Positions 1 to 11,900 of a DNA stretch of 64,000 nt are shown in pieces. Location of the stretch: assembly GCA_921293015.1 (NCBI GenBank), contig OV121081.1, positions 30,879,158 through 30,943,157 on the forward strand, in the 5' to 3' direction. The notes under the pieces were generated by a model. That model worked only from the letters and a program-made list of their open reading frames with translations, did not search any database and had not been told where the DNA came from. The stretch comes from Phorcus lineatus (taxonomy: Eukaryota; Mollusca; Gastropoda; Trochida; Trochidae). The stretch's first letter is position 1; every line of letters starts with the position of its first letter. The position numbers were made by a program, and so were the translations under genes.

Positions 1-710
1 AGCTGTGTTTTTAGATTTTCATGGAAAACCATTATTTGTCATAAATATGACTTTTGGATATGAAAAGTTTTGATCTTTTGATTTTATATCACCACATATG
101 ACATTTAGGTTCGTATCAAAGGTAAATAATATGTTATGAAACTTACGGAGTGGCTCTTTAAGAAAAACCCGGTTAATTTCATGACAGATTGTTTAGCTTT
201 AGTACGAACTATATATAGTAGCCTTTACTAAATACGTACTATATATGATGATATAAGTTGGAAACAACTCGCATATTCATTGCAAAAAAATACAAATATA
301 TGATAATTAAAAAAACAATTCTGCAAGATCGCGCAGTAAATTAAAGAGGCACACTGTAATTTCCATAATAAATTCTTTCACTCAGTTATCTAATTGAAAT
401 CAAATCATTGATTCGATCGTTGGTGAATGAATACGAAGGCATTAATTAAGTCGCACCAACGGAATTCCGCCAAAAGTCGTCACGCCTTGATAAAATAACA
501 CAATTTCTCGTGTAAGAAGTGAGTCTGTTTGCCGTCTATGCAAATTGACAATTATATTCCTCTATTGTTTGCTGTCTATTATTTATTCTTCGGAAGGGAA
601 AATATTCATAATATTCATATAAATCTCAAATATACAATACGATATATATATATATCCTGTCTCGTGCATGAAGTGAGTCTGCTGTCAAGGATCAACTAGA
701 GTTCATGCAC

Positions 711-720
711 TATTTATAAA
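711..720 (+). promoter_or_regulatory. Candidate TATA box for the SLC22 gene
   Basis: TATTTATAAA lies about 25-30 bases ahead of the proposed first exon, which ends in a GTGAGT donor at 831. The DNA here is AT-rich, so the motif alone is weak; the paired donor and distant acceptor make it worth recording. Confidence 0.25.
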
Positions 721-741
721 CAAATGCACACACGAGCAGTA

Positions 742-830
742 ACCTTTGTACTGTGCTGCAAGCTTGCAGTTATACAGAGCTGTACAATATATTGTGTCAC
801 TCTTTCAGGTTTACATTCATTGTATATCAG
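742..830 (+). other. Possible non-coding first exon of the SLC22 gene
   Basis: A TATA-like TATTTATAAA lies at 711-720. About 110 bases downstream is a perfect donor, GTGAGT at 831. The next good acceptor in front of the SLC22 start codon is the pyrimidine-rich AG at 5841-5842, leaving an 84-base leader (5843-5926) before the ATG. This layout suggests a 5' UTR exon spliced across about 5 kb. The left edge is a guess from the TATA position. No transcript evidence is available, so it may be chance. Confidence 0.3.
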
Positions 831-1477
831 GTGAGTTTACTTATTTTAGTCACATTTGGTACTTATGTATATATTCTTGGTTGGTCTAAATGGTCATTGA
901 AATGATAACGTATTGAATTTCAAGTAAAGTTTATATTGGGCAGTAATGGTTAAAACATATTTTAAAATTGAACCTACACACGCGGTTACCCCAATCGAGA
1001 TTAAGAACCTTGAATAAAGAGTTTCAAAATACGATGGAACAGTTACTTACCAAGACCCTCTTTGAGTTGTTGTGTAAATGTTTATATAATGACTGGTGTC
1101 ACTTTATCGAGGACTTCTGACTTTTGCATAACAGTATCATTTTATTACTAATCTGGACAGTCGACTGACAATGTAAAGCACGAAGTCGCCCTTTGATCGA
1201 AAAATCAGGCAATGGTGTCCATCAATTAGTCAATAGAAATTGCTGTTATAAGATCAATTTGTGTTTTGAAAGGGGATATAACTAGTCTATATGTAAATTC
1301 TACGTGTGTTTTAGGCTTCGGTTTATTTTCATTTAAAACTAATATTTGTTATGGGTTTTTTGGGGGTTTTTTGTGTGGGTTTTTTCTCTCTTTTTAGTCC
1401 AATAAATAATCAATACATTTTCAGAAAGACATAACATAATCAGCAATTACCAAATTATTGAGTCATAGTATAAATTA

Positions 1478-1560
1478 TATGAAGAGAGGAGGTAGACGGA
1501 GAGAGGGAGCTACAAATGAGGAGAGAGATAGAGAGAGGGAGGGAGTGGGAGATAGTTTGT
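1478..1560. repeat. GA-rich simple repeat
   Basis: An imperfect GAGAGAGG-type purine tract directly follows the 3' side of the LINE remnant. It may be the decayed LINE tail or an independent microsatellite. Confidence 0.5.
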
Positions 1561-1608
1561 AAGAGGTAAAAAAATATCAAATAATACATTGGTTTGGTTT
1601 GAGTCAAA

Positions 1609-3180
1609 CTACAGATGCAATGGGGCCCATTTTTTAGTAAATTCACTTTTATCTTCAGAAATGAATTGTTCAATGTTATGATAATGTTTTATTTGATATA
1701 ATAACTGAAGAAATATGGGAGATGTGTGGGTATATTGACACTTTTGTATGTAACGTTTTGTAATTATAAAAATATGATTTTCAAGAATATTCAACTTTGG
1801 ATCGCCGAGGAGAAAATTATTACACTTAAGGATTAATTTTCTAGAAGTTTTTCTTCCATACCAGGTTATGAGCTCCTGTATCAGAATTTGAACCTTTTGA
1901 CATAGAAAAAATAAATGTTCAAGTGTTTAATTTTCAGATTGGCAAAAGGTACAGAGATTATCCTCTGTAAATCCTATTTTGAAGAGTAATGATTTTGTGG
2001 ATATGATCCGATGGGTGAATTTATATTGGAAGTTTCTTGTCCTACTGTCACTCACACAATTCTGTATTGTAAGAAAACATTCAGAAAGGTCATTTTCTGA
2101 CATTTGAACTCCCAGTTTTGAGTTCCATTTTGAGGTAAGATTTTGAAGAGGACCTATACCCCCATTAGTGCGAATAGATTTGTAAAGAAATTTACAATCT
2201 GGTGATGAAATAATGTCCTTAAGAATCTGACAGTTTATATCATAAATGGTCCTGTTAACAGGGTTATCCTTTGAAAGCTTTATCCATTATTTTGGTAAAA
2301 AGTTTACCAATTTGAAATAAGAGATGAAATTATCATTTAATTGAAAGTCACTTTTCAAGACACGAAATTCTTTTAAATGTATATAGTCAGTCATTAGATC
2401 TTGAATATATTTTATTCCACATTGAGACCATTTAACATATGTTCTAAAGTCCTCATAGGGAACGTAACTCATTAACGTGAGATTCCTAAATTCGACTATG
2501 TTCTTAATCTCAAAAGTATGCGGGTTATTGTAAATAGCTAGGACATCCTTCCAGAGGTCATTATTGACATGTTTAATTATCTTTTTTGATTGATGTTTTG
2601 GAAAATTAAGGACATCGATATTTTCAAGATTTATCATTGAACGCCTGGCTAAATGTTGCCAGAGCCCATCTTTGTTTGTCATTCGTTTTATCCATTTCAA
2701 TTTCATGTATTTACAAAAAGCTTCAACGTCAACCATGCCAAGTCCTCCTTCTGAGTAATCATTCATCAACATTCTTCTTTTTATTTTATCTCGTTTCCCA
2801 TTCCAAATGAACTTGAATAAGATTGCGTTTAGCGATTTAAAGAAGGTTTTGTCCGGCTGTGGAAGGGCTGAAAATAGATGTGTAAATAAAGGGATAATTT
2901 GTGACTTAATAATTGCAATTTTCCCATTCAACGTAAGTACCGGTAGTCTTTTGGACCACGAAAAGCATATTTTTCTTGCTTTGTCAACTTGTTTGTCAAA
3001 GTTCATGGAAATGATTTCTTTTAAGTCAGTCGAGAACATTATCCCTAGAATTTTGAAGGGTTCTTTTGACCATTGGAGAGGTATATGGGGACATGGTTGT
3101 TCATTTGAATTCTTTTTTGAACTAATATTTGTTATGTACTTACCATATTTAAGATGACTTCTTGCGATGTTTTGAATCAT
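1609..3180 (-). pseudogene. 5'-truncated LINE (non-LTR retrotransposon) ORF2 C-terminal region with two stops
   Basis: One reading frame runs from 3180 down to 1609, interrupted only by stops at 2287-2289 and 1927-1929. It encodes the region downstream of the reverse transcriptase core typical of L1/Tx1-like LINEs: an LGI start, a tryptophan-rich SWSKR...LNGKI stretch, FIWNGK...KI, GGLGM, then a Cys-x2-Cys...His...Cys motif (CTFC, EHLFFLC) near 1900-1950 and a terminal KRYIQK...KKW block. The catalytic FADD/YxDD part is missing: the frame stops just upstream of 3180, as in 5'-truncated insertions. Only two stops and no frameshift were seen, so the copy is dead but not ancient. A GA-rich low-complexity stretch (about 1480-1560) lies just beyond its 3' side. 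Confidence 0.82.
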
Positions 3181-5842
3181 ATCATCATAATAATATCATG
3201 AAAATCATGGACTGTCCTTTAACGCGTACAACTCGGAAAGGAGTAAATTAACGTAAATAACTTCAAGACATTGTGTATTTGGCTATTACAACAGTGCATT
3301 GAAATGTGTTGTGTCTTTATGAAACTGTATTTATCTCACCTTTTCTAAAGTTAAACAAAATTTTAAACATGCGTTTTCGTATATGTCTGTCCTATATTCG
3401 AACTCACCGAACTAAAACTCGTTTCTAAAACGACCCGGACTCGAGTACACAAATTAATGATTAGTGCTTTATTGTAATTACTGCATGGGGAAATAAGATG
3501 TCATATCATATGAGTGAATCTTAGTTTACATCTCGCCCGGTTCCAATCCAATAGAAACATAAAATATCATAGCACGTCAAGAGTTATGATAATGGTGACA
3601 TCTGTTTTATCAAATCAAGTCAGACATCGTTTGTTTTTTAAATTTTCATAGATATTGATAGCAATATATAATTATACATTTCACAAATTGCGGCCTATCT
3701 CTTTTTTTCAGTGTATGTATTAAATCAACTAAGGCATAGTGAACATGGATAAAGTGGTCTAAAAGTTTCATTACTGTGAATACACTTCCCATTTCCATTG
3801 ACTTGGTTCAGTTAATCATATATGTGAGATATAATTGTTGTGTCAGCTGTTAACAAATTAATTGTTTTAAATTTTATTCTCCAGTTAAATAATTCAACGC
3901 ATTTTGTTTTGTCTAATTGTACATGTTGAAATTGATATTCTGTCATGAAATTGTTCATGGCCTGGAGGAATCCCTTTTGAAATAATTTTGAATGGAACTT
4001 GTTAAGGCATGAATTAAATGTCAATGAAGATTCTTTTCCGTCTCTTTCAACATTTATGTAGATGCTTAAAAAATGGTATGTTATTTTGACGTTTGTCAAT
4101 GTAATGTTTTTAGATATAGTAATTTTTCTAATGGTTTTGAATAGTATTACAAATATCAAGCCTATTCCTGTTAAATCTAAACTGACAATTAAACTTTTAA
4201 AGTTGGAAATTTAAATATCCTTTTTTCGTTTCTTTATCAATTTTCTTTTACATATTTCAAAGGGCAAATAACCGTTACAAGAACTTCCGGTTCAATGGAA
4301 GCACATGGCAATGTTTGTAAACAAACACTTTCGTTTCGGTTAAATGTAACATTATAGTCTGAAAACAACATCATTTGGTAGATTTCAATGTGTGATATTT
4401 TTTGCATTGTTAAAGTATTCATTTTGATTTCACCATGTATTTAAAATTATATCATGCAAGAAGTTTGATCATTGCGAAATAACAACTTTTAATGCTGACA
4501 AAGTCTGACAAAGCTCTCTATTTTTAGCAAATATGTATGTTGGGTTTATAAGGCAGATGGTGAACGATTTGGAGCAGTTATGCTATGACTGTTGATCGAG
4601 CTGTTTAGGCCGGGAACCGGCTTACATGGGTAATGTTCAAAGTTGAACACACATACTTCTGTTGGAGATAAAAATGATAAAATATATAGTTCAGCAAGGT
4701 AGACTTAATTCTATACTCAGTGCTCAGAGTAACACAAAGGTTCTCATTGGAGGATATATTAGTTGGGGTGTCTGTGGGGAATGAAATATTCGTTACTCAC
4801 AAAAGTTCATGAGGTTTAAAATTCTCGATCAAAATGATCTACTGTTCATTAGGTGGAAAAATATACAGCTTAATTCTAGCATTTGATTAAATGGAGTTTG
4901 ATACGTATGTACTAAGTTTGATTTTGTATAAATTGGAACAATGTAAACATGTCATTGTTTTTTAACTGTACAATTTTAATTCTAATTATTGTATTTTTCT
5001 TTGGAATTTAATAGATAATTATGTTTAAAAAATATTTATCTTAAATCTATAGGCTTAATAGGTCTAAAAAGGCTTATTGATGCATTAACTTTTGACATTG
5101 TTTTGGTGTGCAATTCCTGTTAAACATATATCACATGTATATTATCAAAACAAGATTATAAATGATCCAGTTCAAATATGATGATGCTTTAGATTTGAAA
5201 TTTCATTCAAAAAAGAAAAACAATGAGATGTAAATTAATCCATTTATTGACGCTGCCAGTGAAGAAAGTCTTTCCATCACCATTTTGCAGATATATTTCA
5301 AATACATTTTTCACCTCACAAGCAAGCAGGGCATGTGATTTTAAAAAAATTACGAGCCCTCCTTAAATTTGACAAGCCCTGCAATATGTTTAGACTTAGT
5401 TCATGTAAAATCCCACAAGCCAGATGGGTGTTCTGACCTCCTTTTGAAATGAACCAGCAATTGGTTGGCAGACAGTCAGCCATTTTGAACACTGTTGTGC
5501 AAGTCAAATGATTGATCATATGTAATTCTAAAGAAATTCTATAAAAACTTTTATATAATCCTTTCTAATCTGTAAAATGGAAAAATATACAAAAGTAAAA
5601 AAACAAAAGGGCAGATCCCTCAAGGCCAATGAATTAGATATTCTCTGTTTGTCTGTTGAACACTATTTTCATATGGGTTGAAATAATTTGATGAATCAGT
5701 TATGTAAACCATATTCTCATTGTTCTGGATTTTAATTTCAAAGTGTGAATTTTAAAGTTATAATAATAATGGCAGTACTATTTGTTTATGAAATGATATG
5801 TTTTCAGGATGTTTATGTTATGATCATTTAAATTTTTTCCAG
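3181..5842. other. AT-rich stretch, likely inside SLC22 intron 1; no gene seen
   Basis: Only short chance reading frames occur (the longest, 115 codons on the minus strand at 3812-4159, has no recognisable motif). If the non-coding exon near 742-830 is real, this is intron. No repeat was recognised here by eye. Confidence 0.5.
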
Positions 5843-5926
5843 ATCTTCATCAGTCAACCATCAGAGGGAAATGGATTAGATGGAGTCTATAAGTGAAGAT
5901 TTTATAGAACAAATACTTCAATCAAA

Positions 5927-8900
5927 ATGTCAGAATATGAACGAGTGCTGAAAGAGATACGACCCTTTGGTCCGTATCAAATTCGTGTGTTTATCTTGGT
6001 GTCCCTGTTTGAGACTCCACTGGCATGGGCTATGTTATTGCCCATATTTACATCAGCCAAGCCAGCATGGACATGTTTTTCATCCAATTCATCAGATGTT
6101 TTTCATAACGCTTCATCTATCAACTCATCAAAAGAAGCCTGTTTACCTAACGGGGAACCATGTCATGATTTATCATTCTCCGATGACTTCACTTCCATCA
6201 TTAGTGAGGTAAAGTTCTCTTATTCAGTAAAGAGAGAACATACAGTTGATAACTTGATAGAGAGAATTGATAATATTTTTAAATATTTAGAAAATTGTTA
6301 AATATTTTTATCACATGCAGCCAATTATTTGATGCAAGAATATGCAGCATAACAATAGTTTTAGCTGTTTTCAAACAGTCTTAGCTTTATGGTTAACCAT
6401 TAATTGCTTTGTATTCTGTGTATAAGACAAACATAACTTGATTTTGACAAATTTGGAGAATAAATTCTACCATAGCTAAAAAATCACTTGTTGCAAAAGT
6501 TTTCCAACAAGAAAAAAACAAGTTTAACATATTTCCTTTTATTGTAGTCCTTTCTTTTTGTGCCTACCTGAACACTTTGACATAACTGTGTTTTCATGAG
6601 ACCTAAGTTGTGCCTAGATATTTTAATGAATTTTGTGAAAATCAAAAATGTGTTAAGTGTTTTACAAACATATTCCAATCAAAATCTTTCCTAACCTTAC
6701 AAAAAAGGTAGCAAGTGGTTTTATGGTATGTAGAGAAATTAACGTTTACTTTTATATTTTACAGTGGCACCTGGTCTGTTCACTGAGCTATATTCCTGGT
6801 CTGATCACCTCTATCCAAATGGCTGGTGTTTTGGTAGGCGCTGTACTCACTGGTCAGATCGCAGACATGTTTGGTCGAAAGAAGGTCCTATTTATTGAGT
6901 ACACACTCCTCCTGTGCATCTGGTTTGGCAGTGCCTTTGCAAACTCCTGGCACCTCTATGCAGCCCTCAGGTTTTTTGTAGGAGCATTAGTTGGAGGTAT
7001 GCATATTCACTTTCTCGCCCAACAGAAGTAGCTCTGTCATAAATTCATATACAGCCTCTGATAGGAGGGTTACTCTGTCTAGAAATGTGGAAGCCTGATT
7101 GGGTGCAATCAAAGCGAGTTGTGCAATCACTGAACACAATCACCTTATTTACCGACTGCATCATTAAATAAGCATCGGTGTCTATAATATGTTATCCATG
7201 CCTGGGATGTTTTCATTAATTTGCTGGAATATTGCAAGGTAGTTCATGTTGAAATAATTATTCCGCTAGAGTAATCTGCCATAAGCATGAGAACAGCTTG
7301 TATTAAAGCAAAGGTTGTATAGGAATTAATGATGGGGCTACCTCTGTGGGGAGAGAATAGTATATTCATAGTTCATTCTTAGTTAATTCTACCATGAATG
7401 TGCTGGATACTTGATTCTGATTGCAACTAGTATTGCAAGTAACGTTATTGTTGTAGAAATAAGTCACTATTAACCTTTTCAGATAGTATTCACACAACTG
7501 ATAACCTTAAGAATGGAGAATGAGGTTTCACATTGGTATACTAAATCATATTGTTGATACATAATGAAATCTCAAGCATTCTCAAGTGCATAATTTAACC
7601 TATTAGATCAAAGAAGTCGCAAATGGGACCTGACTAGGAAAGTTTCATCACTGTTGTAGGGACCCTGGTGGTGAACTTTGTGCTGCCCTTGGAGTTTGTG
7701 ACTCCAGTCTGGAGGACATTCTGTGGATGCGTGGGCTTCTGGGCAGTTGGTCTCATGACCCTGGCACTCTGGGCATTTTTTTTGCGGGATTGGCGGCACC
7801 TCACCATGGCAACATCAGGCTCAGGGGTGTTCATCCTGCTATCCTGGTGGTAAGTTTGTCCTAGTTTCTTAAGAGGATGACGATTAAACCAGAACCTAGT
7901 CAAATAAACGATAGATTTAATGATGACTAATTGACTATCACCTTATTTTCTTACCTTTTCAAAATTCATCTTGCTACCTAAGGGTATGAATATATGCATT
8001 ATGCCAGCTGCTACCCCCCCCCCCCCCACACTCAAATGTTTTATTTTCAGGTAAGCTAAATGTTTTCTAAATTGAGAGTTAGCACATTGTACAAGTATTA
8101 GATATACCCACACTTCCCGAGGTATATCGCTCAATACACCTCCTGTTTGAATCGTGGGTCTCCGAGGCATAGCGTAGCGAAGCCAAGGAACCACGATTCA
8201 AACAGGAGGTGTATGGAGTGATGAACCGAGGGAAGTGTGAGTATATGTGACTTATACCCCACTCCAGTCGAGTTATATATATACATAGGCTTATATAGGG
8301 GAAAATAACAACATATACATGACACAACAGAAAGTACCACCATGTATCAATCCTCAGTAGCTTAGTCGGCAGAGTCGCTGCTCCTAGGTTCGACTCCCGA
8401 CATCGATGTTTATAATTCTCAAAAATATATAGTTCGAAATTTTATAAGTCCCTTTGTTTGCCTGACTAAGTTTAGATGTACAAAAAAGAGTAGGTATATT
8501 ACAAAAGTATAGGTGTATTTGAGAGGTGTATCGGTCAATACACCTACAGTTAGAACAAAGGAAACCATAGCAACGAGTAAGGAATGTACTTGGTGAACCT
8601 TATCAGAGTTTTCTTGCAGTAATGGCTTGAGGAACGTTTATGCTTCTGCCTAGCTGATTCATTGTCTACTTCTATAAATAAAATTTACAAATCCAATCAT
8701 AGGTTCATCCCAGAAAGTCCAAGGTGGCTCTTAAGTCGAGGTCGCTATAAAGAAGCACAGAGGATTCTCACTGCAATGGCTACCACTAACAATCGTCCTG
8801 TCCCAGACTTCTCAGGTCTTAAACTTTATGTTGAGGTAAGTTTCCTCAAACCATGGTTATTTATCTTTTCAGCCAAAGAAGAAGAATGTATAATTTTAGA

Positions 8901-11900
8901 AAATTTAACCTCCTTTTCAGACCTTAGATTTGTTTGTCATTTTATTTCCCAAAGCTTTTTCTTTATTTATGGTTTTTTAGCTCATCAGGTCTGAAAGACC
9001 CGATGGGCTTATGGCATGGCAAGGCGTCCGGCGTCCGTCCATCCGTCCGTCCATCCGTCCATCCGTAAACTTTTCACTTTTTCGACTTCTTCTCCAGAAC
9101 CAATGACTCTAGAGAGCTGAAATTTTATGTGCATACTCCTTGGCAAATGGGGATTCTAAATTGTAGATTTCGTGACCCCATGACCCCAAATGGGGTCACA
9201 AGGGTCAAAACCTTAAAAATCTATTTTAATCTTCTTCTCCAGTTCCAAAAGGTCCAGAGAGCTGAAAAGTTGTGTGTAGACTCCTTGGGCACTGGAGATT
9301 CTAAATTGTAGATTTTGTGACCCCATGACCCCAAATGAGGTCAGAGGGGTCAAAACATGAAAAACCTATTTTCATCTTCTTTTCCAGTTCCAAAAGGTCC
9401 AGAGAGCTGAATAGTTGTGTTTAGACTCCTTGGCCAACAGGGATTCTAAATTGTAGGTTTGGTGACCCAATGACCCCAAATGGGGTCACAGGGGTCAAAA
9501 CCTGAAAAACCTATTTTCATCTTCTTCTCCAGTTCCAAAAGGTCTAGAGAGCTGAAAAGGTGTGTGTAGACTCCTTGGCCAACGGGGATTCTGAATTGTA
9601 GGTTTGGTGACCCCATGACCCCAAATGGGGTCACAGGGGTCAAAAACTAAAAAACCTAATTTCATCTTTTTCCGTAGTTCCGAAAGGTCTAGAGAGCTGA
9701 AAAGGTGTGTGTAGACTCCTTGGCCAACGGGGATTCTAAATTATAGGTTTGGTGACCACTTGACCCCAAATGGGGTCACAGGGGTCAAAACCTGAAAAAC
9801 CTATTTTCATCTTCTTCTCCAGTTCCAAAAAGTCTAGAGAGCTGAAAAGGTGTATGTAGACTCCTTGGCCAACGGGGATTCTAAATTGTAGGTTTGGTGA
9901 CCCCATGACCCCAAATGGGGTCACAGGGGTCAAAACCTGAAAAACCTATTTTCATCTTCTTCTCCAGTTCCAAAAGGTCTAGAGAGCTGAAAAGGTGTGT
10001 GTAGACTCCTTGGCCAACGGGGATTCTGAATTGTAGGTTTGGTGACCCCATGACCCCAAATGGGGTCACAGGGGTCAAAAACTAAAAAACCTAATTTCAT
10101 CTTTTTCCCTAGTTCCAAAAGGTCTAGAGAGCTGAAAAGGTGTGTGTAGACTCCTTGGCCAACGGGGATTCTAAATTATAGGTTTGGTGACCACTTGACC
10201 CCAAATGGGGTCACAGGGGTCAAAACCTGAAAAACCTATTTTCATCTTCTTCTCCAGTTCCAAAAGGTCTAGAGAGCTGAAAAGGTGTGTGTAGACTCCT
10301 TGGCCAACGGGGATTCTAAATTATAGGTTTGGTGACCCCATGACCCCAAATGGGGTCACAGGGGTCAAAACCTAAAAAAACCTAATTTCATCTTTTTCCC
10401 TAGTTCGAAAAGGTCTAGAGAGCTGAAAAATTGTGTGAAGACTCCTTTGACACTGGGGATTCTAAATTATAGGTTTGGTGACCACTTGACCCCAAATGGG
10501 GTCACAGGGGTCAAAAACTAAAAAACCTAATTTCATCTTTTTCCCTAGTTCCAAAAGGTCTAGAGAGCTGAAAAGGTGTGTGTAGACTCCTTGGCCAACG
10601 GGGATTCTGAATTGTAGGTTCGAATCCCGCCAGGGGCTCGGCAAACTTTGTCTGCAGTAGAGAACTGTTCTACACGCAGTCAGGTTTGGGTGCAATGCTA
10701 CACTGAAATTCAGCGCAGTACCACCCATGGGTCGCTAGTTCCAGCCGATGCTCGCAGGTTTCACCACAATGCATAGCCACAATAGTGTTGCGGGCTTTCT
10801 CCCTGCAATAATACTAGCAGCCTCGATATAAGTGAAATAATCTTGAAAGCGGCGTTAAACACCAACTCACCAACTCTCCAGTTCCAAAAGGTCTTGATAG
10901 CTTAATAGTTGTGTGTAGACTCCTTGGACAATGTGGATTCTGAATTGTAGGTTCGGTGACCCCTTGACCCCAAATGGGCAATGGGCCTTTTTTATTTGAT
11001 TGTGAATAACTCGGACGTTGGGACAGGCTATCTTTCCTACACTACCCATGACCCCATGGTCTAAACCCAAACACCTATTTCTATCAAAAGTCTGATGAGC
11101 TACAGAGCCCATGGCTCTATTTTTTCCTTAGTAGAAGAAAAGTATTGGTCATTCCCCTAGTCTAATTTCTTTGCTTTTGTTTCGGTAGCTCTATAACCTT
11201 GTACTGTTGTAGGGTATCTTTCGTTGTAGATTTCACATTGCAATATTTCTCATCATTTTGTAATCAGATATTGTAAGAGATGTTAATGATTGATCAGAAT
11301 TCATACTTGTGGATATGTCTGTACAACAGATTGCATAAGGTTGTGAGAAACAAGATCTCTATGTCTATTGTTTAAGTGGGGTTGTTTGCCTCCGATTTTA
11401 ACGATTTTCAAACATTTAATTCTCTCCATGGGTTCTTTAGGTGTCATAAATCAATGGCATCAATTGATTCCTGTCTAGCTTTTAGGTTTATTCTTGTAAA
11501 TGCATCTAAAGTGCTATGTAGTATCATATTCCACATATTGCATATTGTAAAAATCTTTATTCTGTTGAATGTCTCTTGTGTAAATCTTGATTTAGTAGAT
11601 TCATATATTATTATATTTAACATAGTGTATTCATTGTAAGTTCATCTGGTCTGAAAGGCCCTATGGGCTTGTGGTATGGTATGGCGTTTGACATCCATCC
11701 ATCCATCTGTAAACGTTTCTCTATTTCATCTTCTTTTCCAGATCCATTGACTCAGGAAATCTGAAATCTTAAGAACATTCTCCTTTACTAATGAGGTTTT
11801 GTGACCCTATGATCTCTAATAAGGGCAACAGGTGTCATGCCCAAGAATCCTGTTTTATATCATCTTCTCCAGAGGCAGGAAGCCTAGAAACCTGAAACCT

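Larger units (their letters stand above)
8980..11120. mobile_element. Long copy of a dispersed element with internal 145-bp tandem array
   Basis: The left end reads GCTCATCAGGTCTGAAAGAC, followed by a GTCC(A)TCC simple repeat (9023-9066). The right end reads TGATGAGCTACAGAGC. GCTCATCA and TGATGAGC are inverted repeats. Shorter relatives occur at 11.64-12.35, 40.2-40.8, 46.85-47.06 and 49.68-49.95 kb. The middle is a tandem array of 145-bp units. The layout (subterminal inverted repeats, hairpin-prone ends, central tandem core) recalls the pearl/HINE class of non-autonomous bivalve elements. That comparison is inference from memory of the class, not a match to a named sequence. Confidence 0.65.

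Noticed and set aside
2807-3157. 116-codon plus-strand frame
   Set aside because: It is antisense to the LINE remnant, whose frame has clear family motifs.
3812-4159. 115-codon minus-strand frame
   Set aside because: No domain, AT-driven composition, no splice or neighbour support.
8353-8400. Functional tRNA gene
   Set aside because: A-box and B-box are too close for a cloverleaf and no anticodon arm can be drawn.
9446-10728. A series of 62-88 codon minus-strand frames with the same peptide (MTPVTPFGVMGSPNLQFRIP)
   Set aside because: They are translations of the 145-bp tandem repeat; 145 is not a multiple of three, and frames break at each unit.
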